NCBI GenBank assembly: GCA_964619955.1 | Contig: CAZUJF010000016.1 | Location: forward strand, 1-64,000 | Reading direction: 5' to 3' | DNA length: 64,000 nucleotides | Source of the DNA: JACQFK01 sp964619955 | GTDB lineage: Bacteria > Planctomycetota > MHYJ01 > JACPRB01 | Shown: piece after piece, positions 8,159-15,563 of the stretch | Layout: each line of letters begins with the position of its first letter | How positions within the stretch are numbered: the stretch's first letter is position 1 | Made by a program: the position numbers and the translations under genes | The notes under the pieces: model-generated | What the model saw: the letters and a program-made list of their open reading frames with translations, nothing else | The model's database searches: none | What the model was told of the DNA's origin: nothing

Positions 8159-9291
8159 TGGACCCGCTCTCCCCGTTCACGTACACCCGGCGCAACCTCC
8201 GCAAGGTGCTGCCCACGCTCATCATCCTGACCTTCGTGGTCTCGCTGGTGGTGGCGATCCTCTCCGTGATCGGCGGCCTCAAGGAGACCGCGCTGGTCTA
8301 CACCCGGGAGTACGACCACTGGAGCATCCTCTTCCCGCGCAAGGACACCCGCATCCCCAAGGAGGTCCGTGAAGCCCTCGCCGCGCATCCCGCGGTCGAA
8401 CGGATCGTCGACAGCCGCAACTGCTTCATGCGGATCAAGACTTTGATCGGCCCCGTCCCCTACCATCTCCGCGCCGCGCGCGTCGAGGACCATGAATACC
8501 TGCTGCAGCGCGCCGGCGCCCGGCTCGCCTCGGGAACGCTGCCCCGCGCGGGCACGAACGAGGTCGCCCTGCATTCGAGCCTGATGAAGGCGAACGGCTG
8601 GGCGCTGGGCGCAGAGTTCGGCATGGAGGTGAACGACGACGACTGGATGCCCGGGCGCTTCCGCGTGACCGGGATCCTGGAGGGACCCGCCCCCCTGGGG
8701 CTCGCCTCCTTCGAGTTCCTCAACAACCCGCTGATGTACGCGTTCTCGGCGAAGCTCTGGGAGCGGCTCATCGTGGTGCCGAGGCCCGGACGGCTCGAGG
8801 AGCTCAACGCCCACCTGCGCAGCGGCAAGGACGCCAAACCCTTCGACCGGACCCGCGCGGTGGACGAGGTCTCGCAGAGTTTCGACCGCATCCTGCTCGT
8901 CTTCCGCTTCGTGTCCGGGCTGCTGATCGTGGTGGTGGCGCTCGTCACCGGCCTGCTCAACAGCATCTTCTTCGCGCAGCGCCTGGACGAGTTCGCCCTG
9001 CTGCTCGCGATCGGCCATCCCCGCCGGCGGCTCTTCCGGATGGTCTTCGGCGAGACGGCGCTGCTGATGACGCTGTCCTGGATCCTGGGCGTGCTCCTCG
9101 CCCTCGGCCTTTTCGCCGCGTTCCGGCAGTTTGTGCTGCTGCCGCGCGGGGTGCCGATGCCGCTCTGGCATCCGGTCCCGGTGCTGATCTCGATGGCCCT
9201 GCCCGCGGTCGCGCAGGCTTTTGCGAACGTCACGGTGTTCCGCCGCCTGCGGGCGCTGGACCCCGTCACGATCATCGAGCGGAGGGGCTGA
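8158..9291 (+). CDS. FtsX/MacB-type ABC transporter permease
   Basis: 377 residues with the typical plan: one TM helix near residues 20-42, an extracytoplasmic domain (about 45-250), then three TM helices (about 255-280, 300-325, 345-365) around the FtsX-fold core, ending in LRALDPVTIIERRG, the usual ending of this family. It works in the inner membrane with the ATPase encoded immediately downstream. The ATG at 8158 overlaps the previous stop (TGATG); a TTG three bases earlier is in frame but less likely. The substrate cannot be told; relatives move lipoproteins, peptides or act as mechanotransmitters. Confidence 0.9.
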   Translation: MDPLSPFTYTRRNLRKVLPTLIILTFVVSLVVAILSVIGGLKETALVYTREYDHWSILFPRKDTRIPKEVREALAAHPAVERIVDSRNCFMRIKTLIGPVPYHLRAARVEDHEYLLQRAGARLASGTLPRAGTNEVALHSSLMKANGWALGAEFGMEVNDDDWMPGRFRVTGILEGPAPLGLASFEFLNNPLMYAFSAKLWERLIVVPRPGRLEELNAHLRSGKDAKPFDRTRAVDEVSQSFDRILLVFRFVSGLLIVVVALVTGLLNSIFFAQRLDEFALLLAIGHPRRRLFRMVFGETALLMTLSWILGVLLALGLFAAFRQFVLLPRGVPMPLWHPVPVLISMALPAVAQAFANVTVFRRLRALDPVTIIERRG

Positions 9292-9917
9292 TGCTGGCGG
9301 GACGCGATCTGAGCCTGGCCTACCGCGACGGCGGCAGGGAGTTGCGCGCCGTGGACGGCGTGGCGCTCGAGGTCGGCCCCGGGGAATTCGCCGGCATCCT
9401 GGGGCCGAGCGGCTCCGGCAAGAGCTCGCTGCTGTATCTGCTCGCGGGCCTGAAGCGGCCGACGACGGGAAGCGTGAGCTTCGACGGACGGGATCTCGCG
9501 GGGCTGTCCACGGACGCGCTCGCGGAGCTCCGCCGTGCGCGTTTCGGATTCATCTTCCAGAACCACTTCCTGATCAACCACCTGACGGCGCTGGAAAACG
9601 TCCGCGTCCAGGGCTCCGGCGACGCGGAGCGGCTGCTCACGGAACTCGGGATCGCCGCGTGCCGGGACAAGTTCCCCTGGCAGATGTCGGCGGGCGAGCG
9701 GCAGCGGACGGCGATCGCGAGGGCGGTCGTGCACCAGCCCGCGGTGATCTTCGCGGACGAGCCCACGGCCTCGCTGGACCGGGTCAACGCCGCGGGGGTC
9801 ATGGACTGCCTGCGCCGCGTGAGCGCGGGCCGGACGCTCTTCGTGGTGACGCACGACGAGTCGATGCTCGCGGGCGCGACGCGGGTGCTGCGCATGTCCG
9901 CGGGCCGGCTGGTCTGA
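9291..9917 (+). CDS. ABC transporter ATPase (LolD/MacB type)
   Basis: A 208-residue ATP-binding subunit, short as in the LolD/FtsE group. Walker A GPSGSGKSS is at about residues 39-47, the Q-loop FIFQNHFL near 88, the signature is MSAGERQR (in place of LSGGQ), Walker B is VIFADEPT, and the switch is VVTHDE. It powers the permease whose stop codon it overlaps (TGATG). Third gene of the 6212 operon. It is followed by about 190 bases with no gene. Confidence 0.95.
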   Translation: MLAGRDLSLAYRDGGRELRAVDGVALEVGPGEFAGILGPSGSGKSSLLYLLAGLKRPTTGSVSFDGRDLAGLSTDALAELRRARFGFIFQNHFLINHLTALENVRVQGSGDAERLLTELGIAACRDKFPWQMSAGERQRTAIARAVVHQPAVIFADEPTASLDRVNAAGVMDCLRRVSAGRTLFVVTHDESMLAGATRVLRMSAGRLV

Positions 9918-10108
9918 GCCGGCACGCTATCCCGCTCCCATCAGCCGAGGGGGACCGGGGAGCCGGGGGCCCGCCTCGAATCCTTCAGGCAGGATCGCCG
10001 GCCGGAATGCATTGACGCCCCCGCGATCGGCGGATACCTTCCGCTTCCGACCCATGGAACGGGCGCATGGGCGCCCTCATGGGTTCCTCAATAGGAAGGT
10101 CTCCGGAC

Positions 10109-10942
10109 ATGAAAAACTCTCTTTCAAGCGCGATGCTGGCGGCGGCCCTGATGCTCGGTGGAAGCTCCCTCGAGGCGGGCGGCGGCAAGATCCCCGCGGC
10201 CGCGAAACTCCCCGACATCCGGACCGTGGTGCCGTCCCACCTCCAGATCGTCAACCCCGGGACCGGCGAGAAGAGGGAGCTCCTGCGCTTCTCCAACGGG
10301 GTCGCCAACCTGGGCGACGGACCCTGGCGCATGCGGCCGGGATTCCCCCTCGGCGACATCACCCAGCCCCAGCTGGCCATCCAGGAACTGCTCGACAGCC
10401 GCGACAGCTCGGGCGCCGTCGTCGCCCAGAAGGTCGTCAGCCAGTTCCAGTGGCACGTCACCCACAACCACTGGCACATCGACTCCATCGCCCTCTTCGA
10501 GCTCCGCCACTCCAAGGGCGGCGTCGCCTCCAGCGCCGACATCGGCGGCCTGGTCGGCAGCAGCACCCGCAAGACCACCTTCTGCCTGATCGACTGGATC
10601 CGCTACGAGGGGAACACCAACAACGGCAAGAAGACGGACCGCGCCTATTTCGACTGCGCCGGCGAGAACCAGGGCGTCAGCGTGGGCTGGGTGGACCAGT
10701 ACCATCACGCCACGGACGGCCAGGAGCTAGAGCTCACGAACGCGGCGCCCGGGTACTACTACCTCTACAGCGTCGCCAACCCCGACGGCATGTTCATCGA
10801 GAAGGACCCGACGAACAACTCCGCCTGGGTCATGTTCGAACTCACGCGCGACAGCGAAGGCAACGCCAAGATCTTCCCGATCGTGGATTCGCACGAGGCG
10901 GAGGGCACGGGGCTGCCCCTCACCTCGACGGCAAACCGTTGA
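10109..10942 (+). CDS. Secreted lysyl oxidase family protein
   Basis: 277 residues with signal peptide 1-22. The lysyl-oxidase copper site WHVTHNHWH is at 115-123 (His119, His121, His123), followed by ALFEL as in eukaryotic LOX. Lys155 (RKTTFCL) and Tyr198 (VDQYHHA) stand where human LOX Lys320 and Tyr355 form the lysine tyrosylquinone cofactor. The ending, PGYYYLYSVANP then EKDPTNN, matches the LOX PGNY..NP..E.D.TNN pattern. It would oxidise primary amines, perhaps protein lysines, outside the cytoplasm. Start: ATG 10109, with AGGAAGG 9 bases upstream; an in-frame ATG at 10067 lies before the signal peptide. A possible promoter, TTGACG-17-TACCTT, is at 10012-10040. Confidence 0.9.
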   Translation: MKNSLSSAMLAAALMLGGSSLEAGGGKIPAAAKLPDIRTVVPSHLQIVNPGTGEKRELLRFSNGVANLGDGPWRMRPGFPLGDITQPQLAIQELLDSRDSSGAVVAQKVVSQFQWHVTHNHWHIDSIALFELRHSKGGVASSADIGGLVGSSTRKTTFCLIDWIRYEGNTNNGKKTDRAYFDCAGENQGVSVGWVDQYHHATDGQELELTNAAPGYYYLYSVANPDGMFIEKDPTNNSAWVMFELTRDSEGNAKIFPIVDSHEAEGTGLPLTSTANR

Positions 10943-10978
10943 GTCGCCCGTAAAAACCCTTTCCTTTACGAGCGACTC
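10941..10978 (+). terminator. Hairpin after the lysyl oxidase gene
   Basis: Arms 10941-10954 and 10965-10978 (GAGTCGCCCGTAAA and its mirror) match at 13 of 14 positions around a 10-base loop, starting at the stop codon. It lacks a clear T-run, so it may be a stabilising hairpin rather than a full intrinsic terminator. Confidence 0.5.
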
Positions 10979-11019
10979 ACCCTCCGAAGCCACCCCCAAG
11001 GTTCTCGGCGAAGGAGGGT
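10979..11019 (+). repeat. Dispersed hairpin repeat, copy 2
   Basis: 41 bases with ends ACCCTCC and GGAGGGT, and the internal GAAGCCACCCCCAA and GGCGAAGG shared with the copy at 23582-23622, which is also 41 bases. Lies between convergent genes. Confidence 0.6.
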
Positions 11020-11065
11020 ATCGTCAGCCGTAGGAAATAGCGGTTTTTTGCGGCGGGCTCAACCG

Positions 11066-11995
11066 TCAGTCTGATTTCAGCCGCTTCTCGATCCAGTCCG
11101 CCTCGTCGCGGAAGCCGTAGCGGCGGTTCAGCTCGAGCAGGCGGCCGTAACGCGCCCGGCGATCCCCTCCCGTGTTCCACTCGAGCTTCCGGAGATCCAC
11201 GGGACAGAGCCGCAGCGGCTGTCCGTCCTGCTCCGCCACCGAATTCGCGCCCTGCATGAGACAGCGCCACTCCGTGCAGTGCTCGATTGAGAAGATGTGC
11301 CCGGTCTCGTGCACCACGAGCTTCAGGGCGCGGTTCAGGAAGAGGACGGGGTCGTCGCTCTGCAGCCGCCGCAGGGAATAGGCCCCGGTGCGCGCGGCCA
11401 GGCTACCCACGCCGAACACGTAGTTCAGCCCCGGCGAATAGAGGTCCTCCTTCGTGAGGCCGAGACAGACGATCGCGTCCGTCGGCAGCTGCCGCACGAG
11501 CCCTTGGGCGACCTTGTTCGCGTCGTACTGGTCCCGCTTCTCGACGTAGGCCCGCTCGATCATCGGCGCCGGCGGCAGCAGCTTCGTCGGAACCCCGAAG
11601 AACGCCTCGAGGTACTCGCGCATGCGCTCCACGACCCGGGCATATTCCGCCTCGCACTTCGGGCTGAACGGCAGACGGCCCGGACGCGAGGCCAGGGGCT
11701 GGATGTAGATCGTGGTCCGGTGCGGGCAGCGGCGGTTGACGTTCGAGGCGGCGTACGCCTCCAGGCTCTGGGAAGCCTCGTGGAAGCTGTGCCGCCACTC
11801 GCCGGGTTCGGGCGGTCCCAGGCGCTCCTGCCCCGTCTCCGTCTCCGGGGGCGGCAGCGCGGGCCGCGGCGCGCTCCGGCAGTCCCGGCAGGGGTCGGGC
11901 GGGCTCCAGCCCCGCGCCCGGAGCACCCCATACGCAATCGCCAAGGTCAGCGGCCACGTGAGCACGAAGAAGATGATCTTGAAGCGCATGCCCAT
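11066..11995 (-). CDS. Membrane-anchored archaemetzincin metalloprotease
   Basis: 309 residues. One hydrophobic segment near residues 4-24 should anchor it, with a Pro-rich linker after it and the catalytic domain from about 110. The zinc motif is VVHETGHIFSIEHC, followed by TEWRCLM and a further Cys in RLCPVDL. This is the archaemetzincin HExxHxxxxxHC/CxM arrangement with its extra cysteine site. It is a putative zinc peptidase, probably facing the periplasm. The ATG at 11995 is 11 bases after the zinc-ribbon gene stop, at the end of the murD-ligA-ilvE run. An ATG at 11989 is an alternative. Most archaemetzincins are soluble; the anchor is unusual. Confidence 0.85.
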   Translation of the reverse strand: MGMRFKIIFFVLTWPLTLAIAYGVLRARGWSPPDPCRDCRSAPRPALPPPETETGQERLGPPEPGEWRHSFHEASQSLEAYAASNVNRRCPHRTTIYIQPLASRPGRLPFSPKCEAEYARVVERMREYLEAFFGVPTKLLPPAPMIERAYVEKRDQYDANKVAQGLVRQLPTDAIVCLGLTKEDLYSPGLNYVFGVGSLAARTGAYSLRRLQSDDPVLFLNRALKLVVHETGHIFSIEHCTEWRCLMQGANSVAEQDGQPLRLCPVDLRKLEWNTGGDRRARYGRLLELNRRYGFRDEADWIEKRLKSD

Positions 11996-12006
11996 GGGAC
12001 GCCGGA

Positions 12007-12222
12007 TCACATCCAGAGCGTGCCTTTTTGATGGCGGCACTTCGGACATTCGTAGAAGTCGGGCTTGGACATCATGTAGAGGGCGAAGGGGAACAGCAGG
12101 ATGGTGCACTTCATGAGGAAGGCCACCCGCGGGCGCCAGGCGAAAAAGCGCTCCTCCATCAGCCCCTCCTTGCACTTGCCGCAGCGGAGAGGGTTCGCGG
12201 AGGGCGACGAGGCCCGGGCCAT
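12007..12222 (-). CDS. Small zinc-ribbon membrane protein
   Basis: 71 residues. Two CxxC pairs (CGKC near residue 14, CPKC near residue 59) flank a hydrophobic stretch (about 35-52, LMKCTILLFPFALYMM). The pairs could form one zinc ribbon, or two half sites on the same side of the membrane. No named family recognised. It sits between ilvE and the archaemetzincin with 9- and 11-base gaps, so it is co-transcribed and could serve the protease; that link is inference. Confidence 0.7.
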   Translation of the reverse strand: MARASSPSANPLRCGKCKEGLMEERFFAWRPRVAFLMKCTILLFPFALYMMSKPDFYECPKCRHQKGTLWM

Positions 12223-12231
12223 GCGCTCGCG

Positions 12232-13176
12232 CTAGACCTTCGCCTTCGCGGCCGCGGTCCCGTAGACGTCCAGCCAGGACGCGCGTTTCGCGTCGCGGCC
12301 CTGCACCACCGCGAAGAACTTCTCCTGCAGGGACTTCGTGATCGGACCCGGCTCCCCCTTGCCGATCGCGCGGCCGTCCACCTCGCGGATGGGCGTCACT
12401 TCAGCGGCCGTGCCGGTGAAGAACGCCTCGTCGGCGATGTAGAGCTCGTCGCGGCTGAAGCGCTGCTCCTCGATCGGTATCCCGCTCTCCAGGGCCAGGC
12501 GCATCACGGTGTCCCGCGTGATGCCCGGCAGCACGCACGTGAGCGGCGCGGTCTTGATCCGGCCGTCGCGCACGATGAACAGATTCTCGCCCGACCCCTC
12601 GGCGCAGTAGCCCTCGGTGTCGAGCATGATCGCCTCGTCGTACCCCAGCGACTTCGCCTCGCGCTTGGCGAGGATGCCCGTCGCGTAATGCCCCGTCAGC
12701 TTGCCGCGCGTCATCACCGAGTTGGGGTGCCAGCGCGTGAAGGACGAGATCTTCGCGCGGATGCCCTTCTTGAGGGCGTCCTCGCCGAGATACGCGCCCC
12801 ACTTCCAGGTCGCGATGAAGACGCGGATCGGATTGTCGCCGGGATGCACGCCCATCACGCCGTCGCCGATGAAGGCCACGGGGCGCAGGTAGCCCGACTT
12901 GAGCCCGTTCGCGGTCAGGGTCTCCTTCGCCGCGGCGCAGAGCTCGTCCACCGTGTAGGGCAGCTTCATCATGCCGATGTGGCACGAGTCGGCGAGCCGC
13001 TTCATGTGCTCCTTCAGGCGGAAGACGCCGGAACGCCCGTCGGCGAGCTCGTAGGCGCGGATGCCCTCGAAGGCCCCCAGGCCGTAGTGGAGCGTGTGGG
13101 TGAGCACATGGACCTGGGCGGCGTCCCAGTCCACGAGCTTCCCGTCCATCCAGATGTACTTGAGCTTCTCCACCAT
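12232..13176 (-). CDS. ilvE: Branched-chain amino acid aminotransferase IlvE
   Basis: A 314-residue class IV PLP aminotransferase for the last step of valine, leucine and isoleucine synthesis. The PLP lysine is Lys159 (RGKLTGHYA). Also present are the family blocks FEGIRAY (37-43), EGYCAEGSGENLF, VLPGITRD and EAFFTGTAAEVTPI, followed by the GPITKSLQEKFF ending. Start: ATG at 13176 with a GAGGGCG stretch upstream, 33 bases after ligA. It is in a run with ligA and murD, an unusual mix of DNA replication, wall and amino-acid genes. Confidence 0.96.
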   Translation of the reverse strand: MVEKLKYIWMDGKLVDWDAAQVHVLTHTLHYGLGAFEGIRAYELADGRSGVFRLKEHMKRLADSCHIGMMKLPYTVDELCAAAKETLTANGLKSGYLRPVAFIGDGVMGVHPGDNPIRVFIATWKWGAYLGEDALKKGIRAKISSFTRWHPNSVMTRGKLTGHYATGILAKREAKSLGYDEAIMLDTEGYCAEGSGENLFIVRDGRIKTAPLTCVLPGITRDTVMRLALESGIPIEEQRFSRDELYIADEAFFTGTAAEVTPIREVDGRAIGKGEPGPITKSLQEKFFAVVQGRDAKRASWLDVYGTAAAKAKV

Positions 13177-13209
13177 GTCCCGCGCCCTCTAAAAAATCGC
13201 CTTCCCCGC

Positions 13210-15189
13210 TCATCTTCCGACAAGCTTGAGGAAGGCTCTCTCGTCGAGAATCCTTATACCAAGTTTGAGCGCCTTTTCAAGCTTGCTGCCCGCCCCGGGG
13301 CCGGCGACCACGAGCGTCACCGTCTTCGACACGGTGTCCGCCGTCTTGCCGCCGAGCTCCTGCACGAGCTGCTTCGCCCCGTCGCGCGTGAGCTCCTCGA
13401 GCCCCCCGGTGAAGACCACGACCTGGCCGGCCAGCACGTCCCCCTTCCGCTCGGGCGGACGGATCTCGATGCCGCACGCGAGCAGCGCGTCCACGCGACC
13501 CGCGTTGCCCGGATCGTCGAAGAAGCGCCGGATCGAGGCGGCGACCGCCGGACCCACGTCGCCCACCTCCTCCAGCTGCTCGAGTGTCGCCGCCCGGAGC
13601 CGCTCCACCGAGCCGAAATGCTCCGCCAGCGCCCCCGCCGTCGCCTCGCCGACCTGCCGGATTCCCAGCGCGTTGATGAACCGCGCGAGCGTCGTCCGCT
13701 TCGACCCCGCGATCGCCTCCAGCAGGTTCCGCGCGAGTTTCTCGCCCATGCGCTCCAAAGTCCGCAGCCGCGCCTCGTCGAGCGCATAGAGATCCGCCGG
13801 CGCCTTCACCAGGCCCAGGTCCACGAACTTCTCGATCCACTCGGGGCCCAGCCCCTCGATATTCATGGCGGGCCGGGAGCAGAAATGGTCGAGCGTCCGC
13901 TTGAGCTGCGCCGGACAGCCGAAGCCGTTCGTGCAGAAGAGGTCCGCCTCCGTGCGCTCCACGGGCGCCCCGCAGACGGGACAGACGGACGGCAGCGCCG
14001 GCTTCTCCGCTCCCGACGGCCGCCGCGTCTCGATCACCTTCACCACGTAGGGGATCACGTCCCCGGAGCGCGTCAGGACGACGGTGTCCCCCACCCGCAC
14101 GTCGAGGCGCTCGATCTGCGCGGGATTGTGCAGCGTCGCGTTGGACACCGTCACGCCGCTGAGCGGCACGGGCTTCAGGCGCGCGACGGGGGTCAGCTTC
14201 CCGCTCCGCCCGACCTGCCAGTCGATGCCGAGCACCTGGGTGTTCTCCTCTCGGGCCGGAAACTTGTACGCGATCGCCCAGCGCGGGCTCTTGGAGCGGC
14301 TGCCCAGGGCGTCCCGGACCGCCAGGTCGTCGGCCTTGACCACGATCCCGTCGATCTCGTGATCCAGCGTCTCCCGCGCCTCGAGCAGGCGCCGCCAGTA
14401 CGCCTGGACCTCCGCCACGGAGCGCACGATCTCGTAAGGCACCACGGGCAGCCCGAGGGCCTTCAAGGCGCGCATGGATTCGTCGTGGCTGCGGAACTTC
14501 AGACCCTTCACGACGCCGAGGCCGTGCGCCTGGAAGCGCAGGGGGCGCGAGGCCGTCACCGCCGGGTCCAGCTGCTTGATCGAGCCGCTGGTCAGGTTGC
14601 GCGGGTTCGCGAAGGGCGCCAGCCCCTGCTCCAGCTGCCGGCGGTTGACCTCCCGGAAATCCTCGATGCGCAGGTAGGCCTCGCCGCGCACCTCGAGCAG
14701 CTCCGGCGCGCCCTCGAGCCGCAGCGGCACCGCCTTGATCGTCCGCACCGCGTGCGTCACGTTCTCGCCGGTCCGGCCGTCCCCGCGCGTCGAGGCCTGC
14801 ACCAGCCGGCCCTGTTCGTAGACCAGCTCGAGGGAGTCCCCGTCGATCTTCGGCTCGACGCTGAAGACCCAGCCGCCCTCGCGGCCCAGCTCCCGCTCCA
14901 TCTGCGCGACCCAGGCGGCGATCTCCGCCTCCTCGTAGGCCTTGCCGAGCGAGAGCAGCGGCAGCCGGTGCTCGACCTTCTCGAATTTGTCGAGCGCCGC
15001 GCCCCCGACCTTCTGCGTGGGGGAATCCGGCGTCACCCAGTCCGGATGCTCCGCCTCGAGCGACTCGAGCCGGCGGTAGAGGCGGTCGTACTCGGCGTCC
15101 GAGATCTCGGGGTCGTCGAGGACGTAGTAGCGCCGGTTGTGCCGCTCCAGCTCGCGGCGCAGGGATTCCAGCTCCTCGCGCGCGCTCAC
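13210..15189 (-). CDS. ligA: NAD-dependent DNA ligase LigA
   Basis: 659 residues, the usual length. Order: Ia region and adenylation domain (HNRRYYVLDDPEISDAEYD near residues 16-34, nucleotidyl-lysine motif EPKIDGDSLEL near 110-120, STRGDGRTGENVT), OB fold (VTVSNATLHN, RVGDTVVLTRSGDVIP), Cys4 zinc finger (CPVCG, then CTNGFGCP), helix-hairpin-helix region, and a C-terminal BRCT domain. It seals nicks during replication and repair using NAD+. The start is taken as the GTG at 15189, which overlaps the previous stop as GTGA; longer in-frame upstream sequence is antisense shadow. Confidence 0.96.
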   Translation of the reverse strand: MSAREELESLRRELERHNRRYYVLDDPEISDAEYDRLYRRLESLEAEHPDWVTPDSPTQKVGGAALDKFEKVEHRLPLLSLGKAYEEAEIAAWVAQMERELGREGGWVFSVEPKIDGDSLELVYEQGRLVQASTRGDGRTGENVTHAVRTIKAVPLRLEGAPELLEVRGEAYLRIEDFREVNRRQLEQGLAPFANPRNLTSGSIKQLDPAVTASRPLRFQAHGLGVVKGLKFRSHDESMRALKALGLPVVPYEIVRSVAEVQAYWRRLLEARETLDHEIDGIVVKADDLAVRDALGSRSKSPRWAIAYKFPAREENTQVLGIDWQVGRSGKLTPVARLKPVPLSGVTVSNATLHNPAQIERLDVRVGDTVVLTRSGDVIPYVVKVIETRRPSGAEKPALPSVCPVCGAPVERTEADLFCTNGFGCPAQLKRTLDHFCSRPAMNIEGLGPEWIEKFVDLGLVKAPADLYALDEARLRTLERMGEKLARNLLEAIAGSKRTTLARFINALGIRQVGEATAGALAEHFGSVERLRAATLEQLEEVGDVGPAVAASIRRFFDDPGNAGRVDALLACGIEIRPPERKGDVLAGQVVVFTGGLEELTRDGAKQLVQELGGKTADTVSKTVTLVVAGPGAGSKLEKALKLGIRILDERAFLKLVGR

Positions 15190-15563
15190 GGACCGTAGAC
15201 CTTCCGCCGGACCGAGGCGACGACCTGGGGGTCCGGCCCGGGCATGTCGGCCACCGTGCCTTCGAAGAGGCTGCGACGGAGGAACAGCGAGGAGGGATTG
15301 TCGGGCGCCCCCCGCCGGGCCGCCTCCCGGAAGAGGGCCGCTTCCGCCTTCTCCAGGCCGTTCGCGCGGCAGAGCCGGAGGAACAACCGGCGGCCCACCA
15401 TGCGGTCGCGCCCGGAGAAGACGGTGTAGAGGATGAGCGCGGCCAGCAGCGCCCCCAGGAGGAGGAACAGGAACACCGTTCCGGGGCCGTGGCTCTGGGA
15501 GTACTCGCGGAAGCTGCGGCTCGCCTCCCGCAGCGTGTCGATCTGGAACAGCGGTCCGCTCAC
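15186..15563 (-). CDS. Small single-pass membrane protein, unknown
   Basis: 125 residues with one strong TM segment near residues 26-47 (TVFLFLLLGALLAALILYTVF) and a basic, Arg-rich cytoplasmic remainder. Unrecognised. Its GTG start overlaps the stop of the HEAT gene upstream, and its stop overlaps the ligA start, so translation is likely coupled through all three genes. Confidence 0.7.
   Translation of the reverse strand: MSGPLFQIDTLREASRSFREYSQSHGPGTVFLFLLLGALLAALILYTVFSGRDRMVGRRLFLRLCRANGLEKAEAALFREAARRGAPDNPSSLFLRRSLFEGTVADMPGPDPQVVASVRRKVYGP

Noticed and set aside
10067..10108. Upstream in-frame ATG of the lysyl oxidase gene
   Set aside because: The ATG at 10109 has an AGGAAGG site and begins a normal signal peptide; the extra 14 residues would bury it.
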